DNA from: Porphyromonadaceae bacterium UBA3327
Lineage (GTDB): Bacteria > Bacteroidota > Bacteroidia > Bacteroidales > Muribaculaceae
Assembly: GCA_002361155.1 (NCBI GenBank)
Contig: DERZ01000039.1
Span: forward strand, 1 to 29,594
Length of the DNA stretch: 29,594 nucleotides
Direction of reading: 5' to 3'
Part shown: positions 7,456-15,751 of the stretch, one piece after another
Layout of the letters: every line of letters starts with the position of its first letter
Position numbering within the stretch: the stretch's first letter is position 1
Notes under the pieces: model-generated
What the model saw: the letters and a program-made list of their open reading frames with translations, nothing else
The model's database searches: none
Told to the model about the DNA's origin: nothing
Made by a program: the position numbers and the translations under genes

Positions 7456-9039
7456 ATGAATAAAGGACTGAAAACCATGATGTGCGGCCTCCTCCTCGCG
7501 GCGGGGGCCGCCATGGCAGAAGATCTCGTTATTCTCACCACCAACGACACCCATTCCAACATCGATACCGATGTCTCCGGTGCGGGCGGTGTGCTGCCGC
7601 GCAAGGCCATTATAGACTCGGTGAGAAAAGCAGAGAAAAACGTGATTCTCGTCGATGCAGGCGACATGGTGCAGGGAACGCTCTATTTCAAGTATTTCAA
7701 GGGGGATGTGGAGTATCCGCTGTTCAACATGATGGACTACGACATCCGCATTCTCGGCAACCATGAGTTTGACAACGGGATTGACGAGCTGGCCCGGTAT
7801 TGGAAAAACGTGAAGGGCGACCGGCTGTCGGCAAACTACGATTTCTCCGATACCCCTGCGCGCGGTATTTTCATGCCCTCCGTGATAAAGAAAGTGGACG
7901 GCCACAAGGTGGGATTTCTGGGCCTTAACGTGGATCCCAAAAGTCTTATATCCGAAGAGAACTACAATGGAATGAAGTTCAAGGATATAATATCGACCGC
8001 CAATGCGGAGGCCGCCCGTCTGCGCAAGAAAGGCTGCGACCTTGTCGTGGCTGTGACCCATATCGGTTACGGTCCCGAGCCGGGCCGCGAGAGTGACCTC
8101 GATCTGGCGCGCCAAAGCCGCGACATCGACATCATCATCGGAGGCCACTCCCATTCGTTCGTCGACCCCTCCACTCCCGATAAGACCCCTTATAGGATCG
8201 TGAATGCCGAAGGGCGCCCCGTACTTGTTACCCAGACCGGAAAATACGGCAGGAATGTGGGCTGCATCAAGATAGATCTCGACCACCTGGCGGACCGGGA
8301 CTACGGTTATGAGTACATTCCGGTGACCGACAGATTTCCGCACGAGGCATACGACAATAAAATCGAGGCTTTTCTCGCGCCCTACAAACATGTGGTGGAC
8401 TCGGTCAATTCAGTTGTGGTAGGTCACAGTCTGCAGAACCTCTCCAACCGGAGGGAATCCGGCCCATTCGCGAACTGGGCCGGGGATTTCGGCCAGTGGT
8501 ACGGCCGTAATGTGGCGGACAGTCTGCGTATGTCGGATCCAGCTTTCCCGGATGTGGACCTTGCCATAATGAATGTCGGTGGTATCCGGCAGCCCATGCC
8601 GGAGGGGCCGGTTACCGAAGGACAGATACTCTCAACATTCCCTTTCTCCAACAGACTGAGGCTTATTTCCATAAAGGGAAGTGATCTTGTGGAGACCATG
8701 AAAATTGTGGCTCCGCGCGGAGGCGAGGCCGTGAGCGAGGCCGTACGGGTGGTGACCGACGGCAAGGGCAACGTGCTCAGGGTGGTGGTAAACGGTGAGG
8801 AGGTGGATCCGGAACGGGATTACACTGTCTGCACCATAGACTATATCGCCGAGGGGAACGACGACATGATTCCGATGAAACGTCACCGTGAACTCTGGCG
8901 CGATTCGGAGGAGGTGAGTGTGCGCATACTTGAATATGTCAGACATCTTGAAAGCCTCGGCCTCGGAATAAATCCCGATCCCACAAGGCGTTTTGTGCGG
9001 GATGTCAGGCTTCCGGCCGGAGAGGTGCCGGAAAGTTGA
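7456..9039 (+). CDS. Secreted bifunctional metallophosphatase / 5'-nucleotidase
   Basis: This UshA/5'-nucleotidase family enzyme of 527 residues has a signal peptide (about 1-21, ending AAMA). An N-terminal calcineurin-like phosphoesterase domain carries the metal motifs NDTHSN (D31, H33), GDMVQG (D70), GNHEFD (N102, H103), THIG and GGHSHS. The 5'-nucleotidase C-terminal domain shows NVGGIR, FPFSN and DYTVCTIDYIAEGND, which forms the nucleotide pocket. It probably removes phosphate from extracellular or periplasmic nucleotides. In many Bacteroides genomes these two domains are encoded by separate adjacent genes; here they are one protein. It lies between gpmI (14-base gap) and the GH3 gene, suggesting an operon. 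The exact substrate is not evident. Confidence 0.9.
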   Translation: MNKGLKTMMCGLLLAAGAAMAEDLVILTTNDTHSNIDTDVSGAGGVLPRKAIIDSVRKAEKNVILVDAGDMVQGTLYFKYFKGDVEYPLFNMMDYDIRILGNHEFDNGIDELARYWKNVKGDRLSANYDFSDTPARGIFMPSVIKKVDGHKVGFLGLNVDPKSLISEENYNGMKFKDIISTANAEAARLRKKGCDLVVAVTHIGYGPEPGRESDLDLARQSRDIDIIIGGHSHSFVDPSTPDKTPYRIVNAEGRPVLVTQTGKYGRNVGCIKIDLDHLADRDYGYEYIPVTDRFPHEAYDNKIEAFLAPYKHVVDSVNSVVVGHSLQNLSNRRESGPFANWAGDFGQWYGRNVADSLRMSDPAFPDVDLAIMNVGGIRQPMPEGPVTEGQILSTFPFSNRLRLISIKGSDLVETMKIVAPRGGEAVSEAVRVVTDGKGNVLRVVVNGEEVDPERDYTVCTIDYIAEGNDDMIPMKRHRELWRDSEEVSVRILEYVRHLESLGLGINPDPTRRFVRDVRLPAGEVPES

Positions 9040-9053
9040 TAACAGTTGAAGAG

Positions 9054-10295
9054 ATGGTCTCTCCCTATATACAGATACTTCAGGCGAGAGGGGCGCGGTT
9101 GCTGCTTCGGGCGGCTGTCTGCGCTCTTCTCCTTTTTATGTCGTGTGGAAGAGGGTCGGAGATAGGATCCGGCAGCGCCATGCGGGAAGCCGGTCCGGCT
9201 GCGGTTCCGGACCTTACGGCGGTTGCCTGGCAATGGGCCGATTCCGTGACCGCGTCGATGGACCTTGAGCGGAAGGTGGCGCAGTTGTTCATGCCGGCCG
9301 TCTATTCTTCCGACGACCTCTGGACTCTGCGGCAGGTGGCGGAATATGGACGGATGGGAGTGGGAGGCATAATCCTGCTGAAGGGGGACAGCAGGGGAGC
9401 GGCGGCCCTGGCCGACACTTTGCAGAAAATTTCGGGCGTGCCCCCGTTTGTGGCTGTGGATGCCGAGTGGGGACTCGCCATGAGACTCGTCGACGCGCCG
9501 GCATTTCCCGCCAACCGCAACATAGGCCCGGAAGCGGACGACCGCATAATGTTCGACTATGGGCGCGAACTCGCTGCGGAGTGTCGCCGGCTCGGCATAA
9601 ATATGGTACTCGGGCCGGTTCTCGACGTGGACGGAGGAGCAGGATTTATGGGGAAGCGCAGTTTCGGGGGCGACCCGCGAAGGGTGGCGGAACTCGGAAT
9701 TGCTTATGCCCGCGGTCTGGAGGCCGGGAATGTGATAAGCGTCGCCAAGCATTTTCCGGGACATGGAGCAGTCTCGACGGATTCCCACAAGGGGAAGGGT
9801 GTGCTGGCCCGCAGTCTGCATGAGATGGATTCGCTGGACCTCTATCCCTTCAGGCGCTGGGTTGAGCAGCGGCTCACCGGCGTGATGGTGGGGCATCTTG
9901 CCGTTCCCTCGATCGATTCGCGCATGTTGCCGGCGGCGGTATCGCCCGCTGTGATCAATGGTCTTCTGCGCGGGGAACTCGGTTTCGAAGGACTCGTTCT
10001 GACCGATGCTCTCAGCATGAAGGGTGCGGAAGGGTCGGGTAGCGACCGGGCTCTTGTTGCCGGTGCCGATATTATCGTCGCTCCCGACGATACTGAAAAG
10101 GGAATCAGGGAGATTACCGATGCCGTCAGGAGCGGGGCTGTCAGGGAATCGAGACTTGACGCGAGTGTAAGCCGGATTCTTTTTCACAAATATCTGCTAT
10201 CGGGCGGCAGACATGGAGAAGTGGATCCCGACAATCTCCCCGACGACATCATGTCGCCGCAGGCCGATTCCATCTCGCGCCGTCTGGTGCAGTGA
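9054..10295 (+). CDS. GH3 family beta-N-acetylhexosaminidase-like lipoprotein
   Basis: This is a glycoside hydrolase family 3 enzyme of the NagZ/N-acetylhexosaminidase branch, likely acting on cell-wall or glycan GlcNAc. The start at 9054 gives 413 residues with an N-terminal hydrophobic stretch ending LLLFMSC, a plausible but imperfect lipobox (C31). The catalytic domain shows FVAVDAEWGLAMRL, KHFPGHG (232-238) followed by the acid/base dyad D243/H245 in TDSH, and the nucleophile D318 in LTDALSM. It ends after the single catalytic domain, without the beta-lactamase-like extension of longer Bacteroidetes GH3 proteins. A TTG at 9036 overlapping the previous stop is an alternative start, but gaagag upstream of 9054 is a better ribosome site. 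It is the third gene of the gpmI run, and a terminator follows. Confidence 0.88.
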   Translation: MVSPYIQILQARGARLLLRAAVCALLLFMSCGRGSEIGSGSAMREAGPAAVPDLTAVAWQWADSVTASMDLERKVAQLFMPAVYSSDDLWTLRQVAEYGRMGVGGIILLKGDSRGAAALADTLQKISGVPPFVAVDAEWGLAMRLVDAPAFPANRNIGPEADDRIMFDYGRELAAECRRLGINMVLGPVLDVDGGAGFMGKRSFGGDPRRVAELGIAYARGLEAGNVISVAKHFPGHGAVSTDSHKGKGVLARSLHEMDSLDLYPFRRWVEQRLTGVMVGHLAVPSIDSRMLPAAVSPAVINGLLRGELGFEGLVLTDALSMKGAEGSGSDRALVAGADIIVAPDDTEKGIREITDAVRSGAVRESRLDASVSRILFHKYLLSGGRHGEVDPDNLPDDIMSPQADSISRRLVQ

Positions 10296-10323
10296 CTCCC
10301 CTGACGCTCAATTAAGATAAAAT

Positions 10324-10359
10324 AAAAAAGCCTCTGCGCCGTGGGCGCGAGGCTTTTTT
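10324..10359. terminator. Bidirectional terminator between the GH3 gene and rpmH
   Basis: aaaaaagcctc (10324-10334) pairs perfectly with gaggctttttt (10349-10359) around a gcgc-containing loop. A- and T-tracts on both sides make it work for the plus-strand gene ending at 10295 and for rpmH ending at 10395. Confidence 0.93.
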
Positions 10360-10394
10360 GCGGCTCGTTTAAGCCGTCTTCCGCTCGTATGGAG

Positions 10395-10550
10395 TTACTT
10401 GCTTGCGAGATGGTCGCTTACGCTGAGCGATGCGCGGCCCTTGGCGCGACGGCGGGACAATACCTTGCGGCCGTCCTTGGTTGCCATTCTCTCGCGGAAT
10501 CCATGCTTGTTGACTCTGCGACGGTTGGAGGGTTGAAAAGTCCTTTTCAT
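10395..10550 (-). CDS. rpmH: 50S ribosomal protein L34
   Basis: A 51-residue, highly basic protein reads [20 protein letters not shown] at its start and contains the family core [20 protein letters not shown]. It ends with SVSDHLASK and TAA. L34 is a small late-assembled protein of the large subunit. Length and motif are typical. In many bacteria rpmH lies beside dnaA and rnpA; here, as in other Bacteroidetes, it is divergent from efp. It has its own near-perfect promoter and a terminator. Confidence 0.97.
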   Translation of the reverse strand: MKRTFQPSNRRRVNKHGFRERMATKDGRKVLSRRRAKGRASLSVSDHLASK

Positions 10551-10643
10551 TTCTATTTGATTTTTTAATTTGCAAATTGTGCGTGCGGACCGTGCCGCCT
10601 CGCTTTCCGGAGAATGCCGTAACGCGTTTCAGACATTCGGGTG

Positions 10644-10675
10644 CAAAATTAATCAAAAGTTTCCGAATCCACAAA
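10644..10675 (-). promoter_or_regulatory. Promoter for rpmH
   Basis: On the minus strand TTTG (10675-10672) and TAATTTTG (10651-10644) match the -33 and -7 consensus with a 20-base spacer. The leader is about 90 bases. Confidence 0.85.
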
Positions 10676-10786
10676 TTTTGTCGCAGTTTACGCTCTTTTT
10701 TCCGCTCCCAATGCCGGAATCCGGCAAATCTGTCTCTTTCCACTCTCTTTTTCCCTTTCAAAAAATGCGATTCCAAAAAAAATGAT

Positions 10787-10794
10787 TAATTTTG
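10787..10794 (+). promoter_or_regulatory. Candidate -7 box for efp
   Basis: taattttg is a full match to TAnnTTTG, 38 bases before the efp start. No TTTG lies at the right distance upstream. Confidence 0.55.
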
Positions 10795-10832
10795 TAGCTT
10801 GAAAGAATAACAACAAATAACAGCATATTACA

Positions 10833-11399
10833 ATGATGAACGCTCAGGACATCAAGAACGGCACATGCATCCGTCTTGACAACCGTCTCTATTTCTGCGT
10901 GGAATTCCTCCACGTGAAACCTGGTAAAGGAAATACTTTCATGCGCACCAAGCTCAAGGACGTGGTCGACGGCCGCGTGATAGAGCGCCGTTTCAACATC
11001 GGCGAGAAGCTTGAGGACGTGCGTGTGGAGCGCCGCCCCTATCAGTATCTCTACGCCGACGGCGAGGATGACATCTTTATGAACAACGAGACTTTCGAGC
11101 AGATTCCCATCAGCAAGGAGCTCGTGACCGGCGCCGCATATATGAAGGAGGGTGACGTCGTGGAGGTTGTCAGCGATGCTTCCACCAACACTGTCCTCTA
11201 TGCGGAGATGCCGATGAAGACCGTGCTCAAGATCACCTACACCGAGCCGGGTCTCAAGGGTGATACCGCCACCAATACTCTTAAACCCGCCACAGTAGAG
11301 ACCGGAGCTACCGTAAAGGTGCCTCTCTTCATCAACGAGGGCGAGAGCATCGAGGTCGATACCCGCGACGGCAGCTACGTAAGCCGCGTGAAGGCCTGA
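10833..11399 (+). CDS. efp: Translation elongation factor P
   Basis: EF-P enters the ribosomal E site and relieves stalling at proline runs. The 188 residues begin [16 protein letters not shown]. The KOW-like N-terminal domain carries the tip loop VKPGKGNTF with K32 at the site that is modified in many bacteria, and two OB domains follow (about 65-125 and 130-188), with [19 protein letters not shown] and the C-terminal [13 protein letters not shown]. The length is normal. No EF-P-modifying enzyme gene lies beside it, so its modification state cannot be told. It is transcribed divergently from rpmH. Confidence 0.98.
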   Translation: MMNAQDIKNGTCIRLDNRLYFCVEFLHVKPGKGNTFMRTKLKDVVDGRVIERRFNIGEKLEDVRVERRPYQYLYADGEDDIFMNNETFEQIPISKELVTGAAYMKEGDVVEVVSDASTNTVLYAEMPMKTVLKITYTEPGLKGDTATNTLKPATVETGATVKVPLFINEGESIEVDTRDGSYVSRVKA

Positions 11400-11410
11400 G
11401 GCCGGTTGTC

Positions 11411-11427
11411 TCAGAGCGCACCTCTGA
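11411..11427 (+). terminator. Weak hairpin after efp
   Basis: tcagag pairs with ctctga around cgcac, 12 bases after the efp stop, followed by tttgttct. It may give partial termination before the glycosyltransferase gene. Confidence 0.35.
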
Positions 11428-11467
11428 TTTGTTCTCATAATTTATCAACGAGCAGTCCTCTCCCGAC

Positions 11468-12514
11468 ATGAAAGCTCCCGATCAGATTCTATTTTCAATC
11501 ATTGTGCCTGTCTACAACAGGCCCGATGAGGTGGCTGACCTTCTCGAAAGCCTTGAGGCGCAGACCGACAAGGGGTTCGAGACGGTGATAGTGGAGGACG
11601 GAAGCACGGTGCCTTGTCTCCGGGCCGGGGAGAATCCTGACGGCTCGCTGATCCCTGAGGGACACGATGCGCTGAGACTCAAGTATTTCAGAAAGGATAA
11701 CGAAGGGCGCAGCATTGCCCGCAATTACGGACTTGACAGAGCCGACGGAGATTTCTTTATCTTCGTCGACTCTGATTGCATTTTACCGCCGTATTATATA
11801 GAGTCGCTGCGCCGCTCGCTTAAGGAGAATCCGGTGGACTGCTTCGGCGGTCCCGATGCCGCCCATGATTCATTCTCCAGGACCCAGAAAGCCATCAGTT
11901 ACTCGATGACCGCCTTTCTTACCACCGGCGGAATACGCGGCGGCAAGGTCTCGATGGAAAAATTCACCCCGCGTACTTTCAACATGGGTTTTTCGCGGGA
12001 GGTGTACGACCGGGTCGGCGGGTTCCGGGAGATGTTCAGCGAGGACATCGACATGAGCACCAGAATCCGCCTCGCCGGCTTTTCCATCTCGCTCTATCCC
12101 GATGTGTATGTCTATCACAAGCGCCGTGTCGATCTGAAGAAGTTCTGGAAACAGGTGCATGTGTTCGGCATGTCCCGTATCACTCTCGAACTCCTCTATC
12201 CCGGCTCGATGAAGCTCGTGCACTGGCTCCCGGCCGTGTTTACGGTCGGTGCGGTCGCGCTTATAATCGGATCTTTTTTCTGCAAATGGCTCCTGATTCC
12301 GCTGCTTGTGTATGTGGTGGCGTTATGGGCAGGAGCCCTCGTTGCCACAAAAGACCTCGACATAGCATGTCGCGCCATCGCTGCAGCCATGGTGCAGCTC
12401 ACCGGTTACGGAACAGGTTTTCTTAAGGCATGGTTCTCGAAGATTCTCCTCGGCAAAGGCCGCGACATCAACGAGGAGATAGAAATCCGAAAAGGTAAAA
12501 ACGAAAATCTATAA
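11468..12514 (+). CDS. Family 2 glycosyltransferase with C-terminal membrane segments
   Basis: This 348-residue protein starts with a GT-A fold. SIIVPVYNRPDEV (10-22) and VEDGS (42-46) form the nucleotide-sugar site, DSD at 101-103 is the metal-binding motif, FNMGFSREVYDRVGGF (171-186) is typical of GT2, and E192-D193 in FSEDID supplies the likely catalytic base. Two to three hydrophobic helices follow (about 253-295, with a weaker stretch near 300-320), placing the active domain on the inner face of the inner membrane. It probably adds a sugar to a lipid-linked or polymeric glycan; donor and acceptor cannot be told. It ends 10 bases before radC, so the two may be cotranscribed. Confidence 0.85.
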   Translation: MKAPDQILFSIIVPVYNRPDEVADLLESLEAQTDKGFETVIVEDGSTVPCLRAGENPDGSLIPEGHDALRLKYFRKDNEGRSIARNYGLDRADGDFFIFVDSDCILPPYYIESLRRSLKENPVDCFGGPDAAHDSFSRTQKAISYSMTAFLTTGGIRGGKVSMEKFTPRTFNMGFSREVYDRVGGFREMFSEDIDMSTRIRLAGFSISLYPDVYVYHKRRVDLKKFWKQVHVFGMSRITLELLYPGSMKLVHWLPAVFTVGAVALIIGSFFCKWLLIPLLVYVVALWAGALVATKDLDIACRAIAAAMVQLTGYGTGFLKAWFSKILLGKGRDINEEIEIRKGKNENL

Positions 12515-12524
12515 GCCTCTCGCC

Positions 12525-13277
12525 ATGGAGACACTCGACACTGTAAACGAATCTTCCGCATCATCTCTGCCGGAAGAGAGGGTCGAGGCCGGCAAGGTTC
12601 TTAAAGTCGCGGATATGCCCGACGATGAGCGTCCGCGGGAGAAAGCACTTAAATATGGGATTGGATCTCTCACGTCGGCGGAACTTTTCGCTCTTATTCT
12701 TCGCACCGGCACGAAAGGGCGCCCCATCACCGATCTGTGTCGCGACATCATGCGCGTAAACGACGGAAAAATCCTGAATCTCGAGCGGCGTGACCGTCGC
12801 GAACTGGAGATGATTGACGGACTCGGTCCGGTAAAGGCCCAGCAGATAGAGGCGGTGATGGAGATTGTGCGGCGTTATCGCCGCGAGAGTCTTGGCCGGC
12901 GGATAATCATCAGGAGTTCCAGGGATATATATGAAATGATGAGCGCCGAAATCGCTAATCTTCCTCATGAGGAATTCTGGGTGATTACGCTCAACCGTGG
13001 AAACATGGTGACCGGAGCGAAGAGATGCTCGGAAGGAGGCGCCGCCGGTACAGTGTTCGATGTAAAAAAGATTCTGAAGCACTGCATCCTGCTCGGAGCC
13101 GAAGGCGTGATAGTATGCCACAACCACCCGTCGGGAAATATGCGCCCCAGCGGTCCCGACGACTCCATCACCCGCAAGATGAAAGAAGCCTGCGCCGCCC
13201 TTGATATACGCATGTTCGATCACCTGATAATCACCACCGAAGGCTACTACAGCTACACCGACCAGGGGCGCCTCTGA
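12525..13277 (+). CDS. radC: RadC family JAMM/MPN+ domain protein
   Basis: The 250 residues have an N-terminal helix-hairpin-helix UPF0758 part (about 30-120, with GIGSLTSAELFALILRTGT and IDGLGPVKAQQ). A C-terminal JAB/MPN+ metalloprotease-like domain has an intact zinc motif: E150, then H199 and H201 in CHNHPSGN, and D212. RadC was once linked to DNA repair, but its biochemical role is unsettled; some relatives travel with mobile elements. Here it follows the GT2 gene by 10 bases and is the last gene before the accessory patch. No convincing terminator follows its stop. Confidence 0.93.
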   Translation: METLDTVNESSASSLPEERVEAGKVLKVADMPDDERPREKALKYGIGSLTSAELFALILRTGTKGRPITDLCRDIMRVNDGKILNLERRDRRELEMIDGLGPVKAQQIEAVMEIVRRYRRESLGRRIIIRSSRDIYEMMSAEIANLPHEEFWVITLNRGNMVTGAKRCSEGGAAGTVFDVKKILKHCILLGAEGVIVCHNHPSGNMRPSGPDDSITRKMKEACAALDIRMFDHLIITTEGYYSYTDQGRL

Positions 13278-13428
13278 TTATCTTGGTTGCTCAATATATT
13301 CAAATATTTTGATAAGGCGGGTTTATACGAAAAATTTGAGTATATAATGCATTGTTACGAGCTGAATGTTTGAATGATAAACTGATATTTTTTCGATTTC
13401 TAAACTTACCATTTGATAGATTCACTAT
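13278..13428. other. AT-rich spacer between radC and the IS66 remnant
   Basis: No reading frame, clear promoter or terminator is seen here. The composition is AT-rich compared with radC, marking the left edge of the accessory patch. Confidence 0.5.
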
Positions 13429-13446
13429 GTAGTAACTATTCAGCGA
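13429..13446 (+). repeat. Left terminal inverted repeat of the IS66 remnant
   Basis: gtagtaactattcagcga matches the reverse complement of 14378-14395 at 16 of 18 positions, ungapped. Confidence 0.65.
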
Positions 13447-13478
13447 AAACAAATGGCGTGATGGATCGTCTCGACTGT

Positions 13479-14267
13479 TTAGCCGAGAGCCAGACTGGCG
13501 TATAGTGGAGATTGTCCGTTTTTCCAGGCGGTATCAGCAATGGAGTGCAGTGCATGAAAGGCATCTGCACCAGTATCTTACCGGAAGCAACCTGATGTTT
13601 TTTTGTTTTACCTTCAGCTTACGGATTCCTCGCTCAGATGCGTTGTTGTCCGAGGGTATTGCCGGCTTCTCAAGGAAGTTGAAGATGTAGTCGCGGCAGC
13701 ACGGATGTTCTTACCGAACGTTATGGCATTACCGTCTCTTTTTCGCGGAGCATAATCACGGTTGCAACAACCGTAGGCGCAGACATTTTTATTAAATCTG
13801 CGCTCATAGTATATTGGCGTTATCGGCGGTAGGTCAATCTTCTGCGTGACATAATCAGGTTCCCCTTGCACATACGCCAGGTATCTGCCGCACTCACGGC
13901 AAAATCGGGAGGACACATTTTCGATTTCATCAGGCAACTCAACCTTCATGTGCATCGTTCCTTCATGGCCCAGCTGGCCGCAGACAGTCTTGTCCGACTT
14001 TTTTCTCAGCGACTTAGTACGCCGATCAACCTCAGGTTTTATCGGTTCTTTCGATGGCAGAGTGCTCTTGTTTCCCGAGTCTTTGGGCGGCTTATCATAT
14101 TTCTCCCGACGCTTGCGCAACCCGCGGTTCTCTTTCAGCAGTATGTCGATATTACAATTAAGTGATCATATCTGGGCACGCTGTGAATCGATGGTATTTT
14201 GCATCAATTCCAGCTGAGACGTAAGACCGGGGAGGACTGCCGCTATGTCGTTAACATGCTGCTTCAC
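13479..14267 (-). pseudogene. IS66 transposase (TnpC) pseudogene with deleted core
   Basis: Read on the minus strand, the frame from about 14267 shows the IS66 N-terminus (VNDIAAVLPGLTSQLELMQ), then an in-frame TGA at 14166-14168. It continues through KENRGLRKRREKYDKPPKDS, the SLRKKSDK and GHEG block and the zinc-finger CRECGRYL to GKNIRAA. Near 13690 it jumps, in a new frame, directly to the C-terminal motif IPSDNNASERGIRKLKVKQK. A further frameshift, a TAA at 13579-13581 and the tail HSIADTAWKNGQSP end at 13479. The catalytic middle, about half of the usual 500 or so residues, is missing. The protein cannot be functional. Confidence 0.88.
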
Positions 14268-14377
14268 AGATACAAAAATAATGATTTTATCTGAGATACG
14301 CAAATAAAATCGCCACTAATTTTGTGAAAATCAGAAGATTATTGCAATATATCGCTATACCCCTTCGATGTAACGAT

Positions 14378-14395
14378 TCGCTGCATAGTTACCAC
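14378..14395 (-). repeat. Right terminal inverted repeat of the IS66 remnant
   Basis: tcgctgcatagttaccac is the inverted partner of 13429-13446 (16 of 18 matches). It marks the end nearest the lipoprotein pair. Confidence 0.65.
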
Positions 14396-14461
14396 TATAC
14401 ATCATAAAGGTTAAGATATGTTAAAAATGTTAAATGATAACAATTTTACACATTATTATCA

Positions 14462-14512
14462 TATATTTGCAACGTTGTTAATACAACGAGTACAAAAGGA
14501 AATGTAATTTCC
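14462..14512 (+). promoter_or_regulatory. Candidate promoter and hairpin leader of the lipoprotein pair
   Basis: tatatttg (14462-14469) fits TAnnTTTG; the -33 box is not evident. Directly after it lie two small hairpins: cgttgt/acaacg (14473-14488, at the expected transcript start) and ggaaat/atttcc (14498-14512). About 30 bases then lead to the ATG at 14546. Confidence 0.5.
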
Positions 14513-14545
14513 GAATCTTTGAATTAACCTTAATTAATTAATATC

Positions 14546-15751
14546 ATGAAAAAGATTCTATTTTTGTTATTGCTACCATTTTTGGTAGCTTGCTCTTCCG
14601 AAATTTTGCCGGAAAGCCATGGTGTCGAAGGATCGGTGGCAAGTCACGAAGTATCCTTGGAGAATGCTCTTAAAAGAGTAGAACCATTATTTTCTTCAAT
14701 AGGAGGTAAAACAAGATCAGGTTTAAAAGTATCATCCGTTGAATATGTTACTGCTCCGCGCAGAACACGTTCTAACATAGATTCGGTGATGTATTATCTT
14801 GTTAACTATGGCAAAGAAACGGGTTTTGCTCTTCTTGCGGCGGATGATAGGATTTATCCAGTATTGGCAATCTCTGCAGATGGAAATATGGTCATGGAGG
14901 ATACGGTGAGCAATCCAGGTTTAGCAACTTTCTTTAGAGAAATAGGCTGGAATCCCCCGATAATTCCGGATACATTAGTAAAGCCTGATGATCCGTTGTA
15001 TTTAATACAGTTGGTAAATGTCGTCAAGCCTAAGTTATCCCAAGCGGTAAGTAAATGGGATAGAGAAGAAATTGCAGAATTGGTTTATAATCAATACGGA
15101 TATTACACAGATAAAATTAAGGGTACAACTTTGTCTACTGTTCAAATAATGTCGCATTATGGTCATCCGAATGCGTATCAATTAAAGGCAAATTATCCGT
15201 ATCTTAGAAGTATGGTAAATTGGGATTTTGTGAGATATTATCCGGCGAATTCAGATGAAAATAAGCCTTTGATAAATTTGTTTTCTAATTTAGATGAGGA
15301 TATGGATGATTATCCCTTGGCTATTGCATTACCATATACTTTTAGAGAATGGGGATATGAAAGTCCACATTATAGCGATCCTTTGGATAGACTTACGTGG
15401 CCGAATTTTGGAGGTTCGGAATATATTGCGGATGCCTTGGATGATGGATATTTGGTGCAAGCTTTTGGCGAGGATACAGGTGGTATAATATGTGCTTGGA
15501 CTATTGATGGATATATGAAGTATATCTATCCGACAGCAATTGCTCCGAAAGATGAGGATACTGTTAACCTATTACATTGTGTATGGGGAAACGGTGGCAG
15601 GGATAATGGGTATTTCTTTTGTAGAGTTAATAATCCGGTGGATGGTTTTGATATCGGCGCTAAACCAGAGAAACCCGATTCGCAAACCACGGAAGATGCT
15701 GAACCACGAAGCGCGGTTGAGTTTTACCAATATAAATACGAACCAAGATGA
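14546..15751 (+). CDS. Lipoprotein with Spi-like domain and inactive C10 (streptopain-like) protease domain
   Basis: A lipoprotein signal (lipobox LVAC, C16) is followed by a Spi/propeptide-like domain (about 35-120; MYYLVNYGKETGFALLAADD, then PVLAISADG). A C10-peptidase-like domain covers about 180-370. Family landmarks are QIMSHYGHP (200-208), the GG..AWTIDGY block (312-323) and HCVWGNGGRDNGYF (344-357). In active C10 enzymes the first landmark is preceded by GCVATA, with the nucleophile Cys; here the stretch reads KGTTLSTV and has no Cys. The catalytic His of GHAW is replaced in GGIICAW by C316. The protein is thus probably a pseudoprotease. The gene is AT-rich (sampled lines 35-38% GC against about 68% in a sampled gpmI line) and overlaps the next gene as ATGA. 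Family placement is by eye. Confidence 0.75.
   Translation: MKKILFLLLLPFLVACSSEILPESHGVEGSVASHEVSLENALKRVEPLFSSIGGKTRSGLKVSSVEYVTAPRRTRSNIDSVMYYLVNYGKETGFALLAADDRIYPVLAISADGNMVMEDTVSNPGLATFFREIGWNPPIIPDTLVKPDDPLYLIQLVNVVKPKLSQAVSKWDREEIAELVYNQYGYYTDKIKGTTLSTVQIMSHYGHPNAYQLKANYPYLRSMVNWDFVRYYPANSDENKPLINLFSNLDEDMDDYPLAIALPYTFREWGYESPHYSDPLDRLTWPNFGGSEYIADALDDGYLVQAFGEDTGGIICAWTIDGYMKYIYPTAIAPKDEDTVNLLHCVWGNGGRDNGYFFCRVNNPVDGFDIGAKPEKPDSQTTEDAEPRSAVEFYQYKYEPR

Larger units (their letters stand above)
13429..14395 (-). mobile_element. Decayed IS66-family insertion element
   Basis: About 970 bases are bounded by imperfect inverted ends (13429-13446 and 14378-14395), with a broken transposase inside on the minus strand. 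Intact IS66 elements are about 2.5 kb and carry tnpA and tnpB besides tnpC. No tnpA or tnpB is visible, so most of the element is gone. No matching 8-base target duplication is seen beside the ends. The family is assigned from transposase motifs. Confidence 0.8.
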
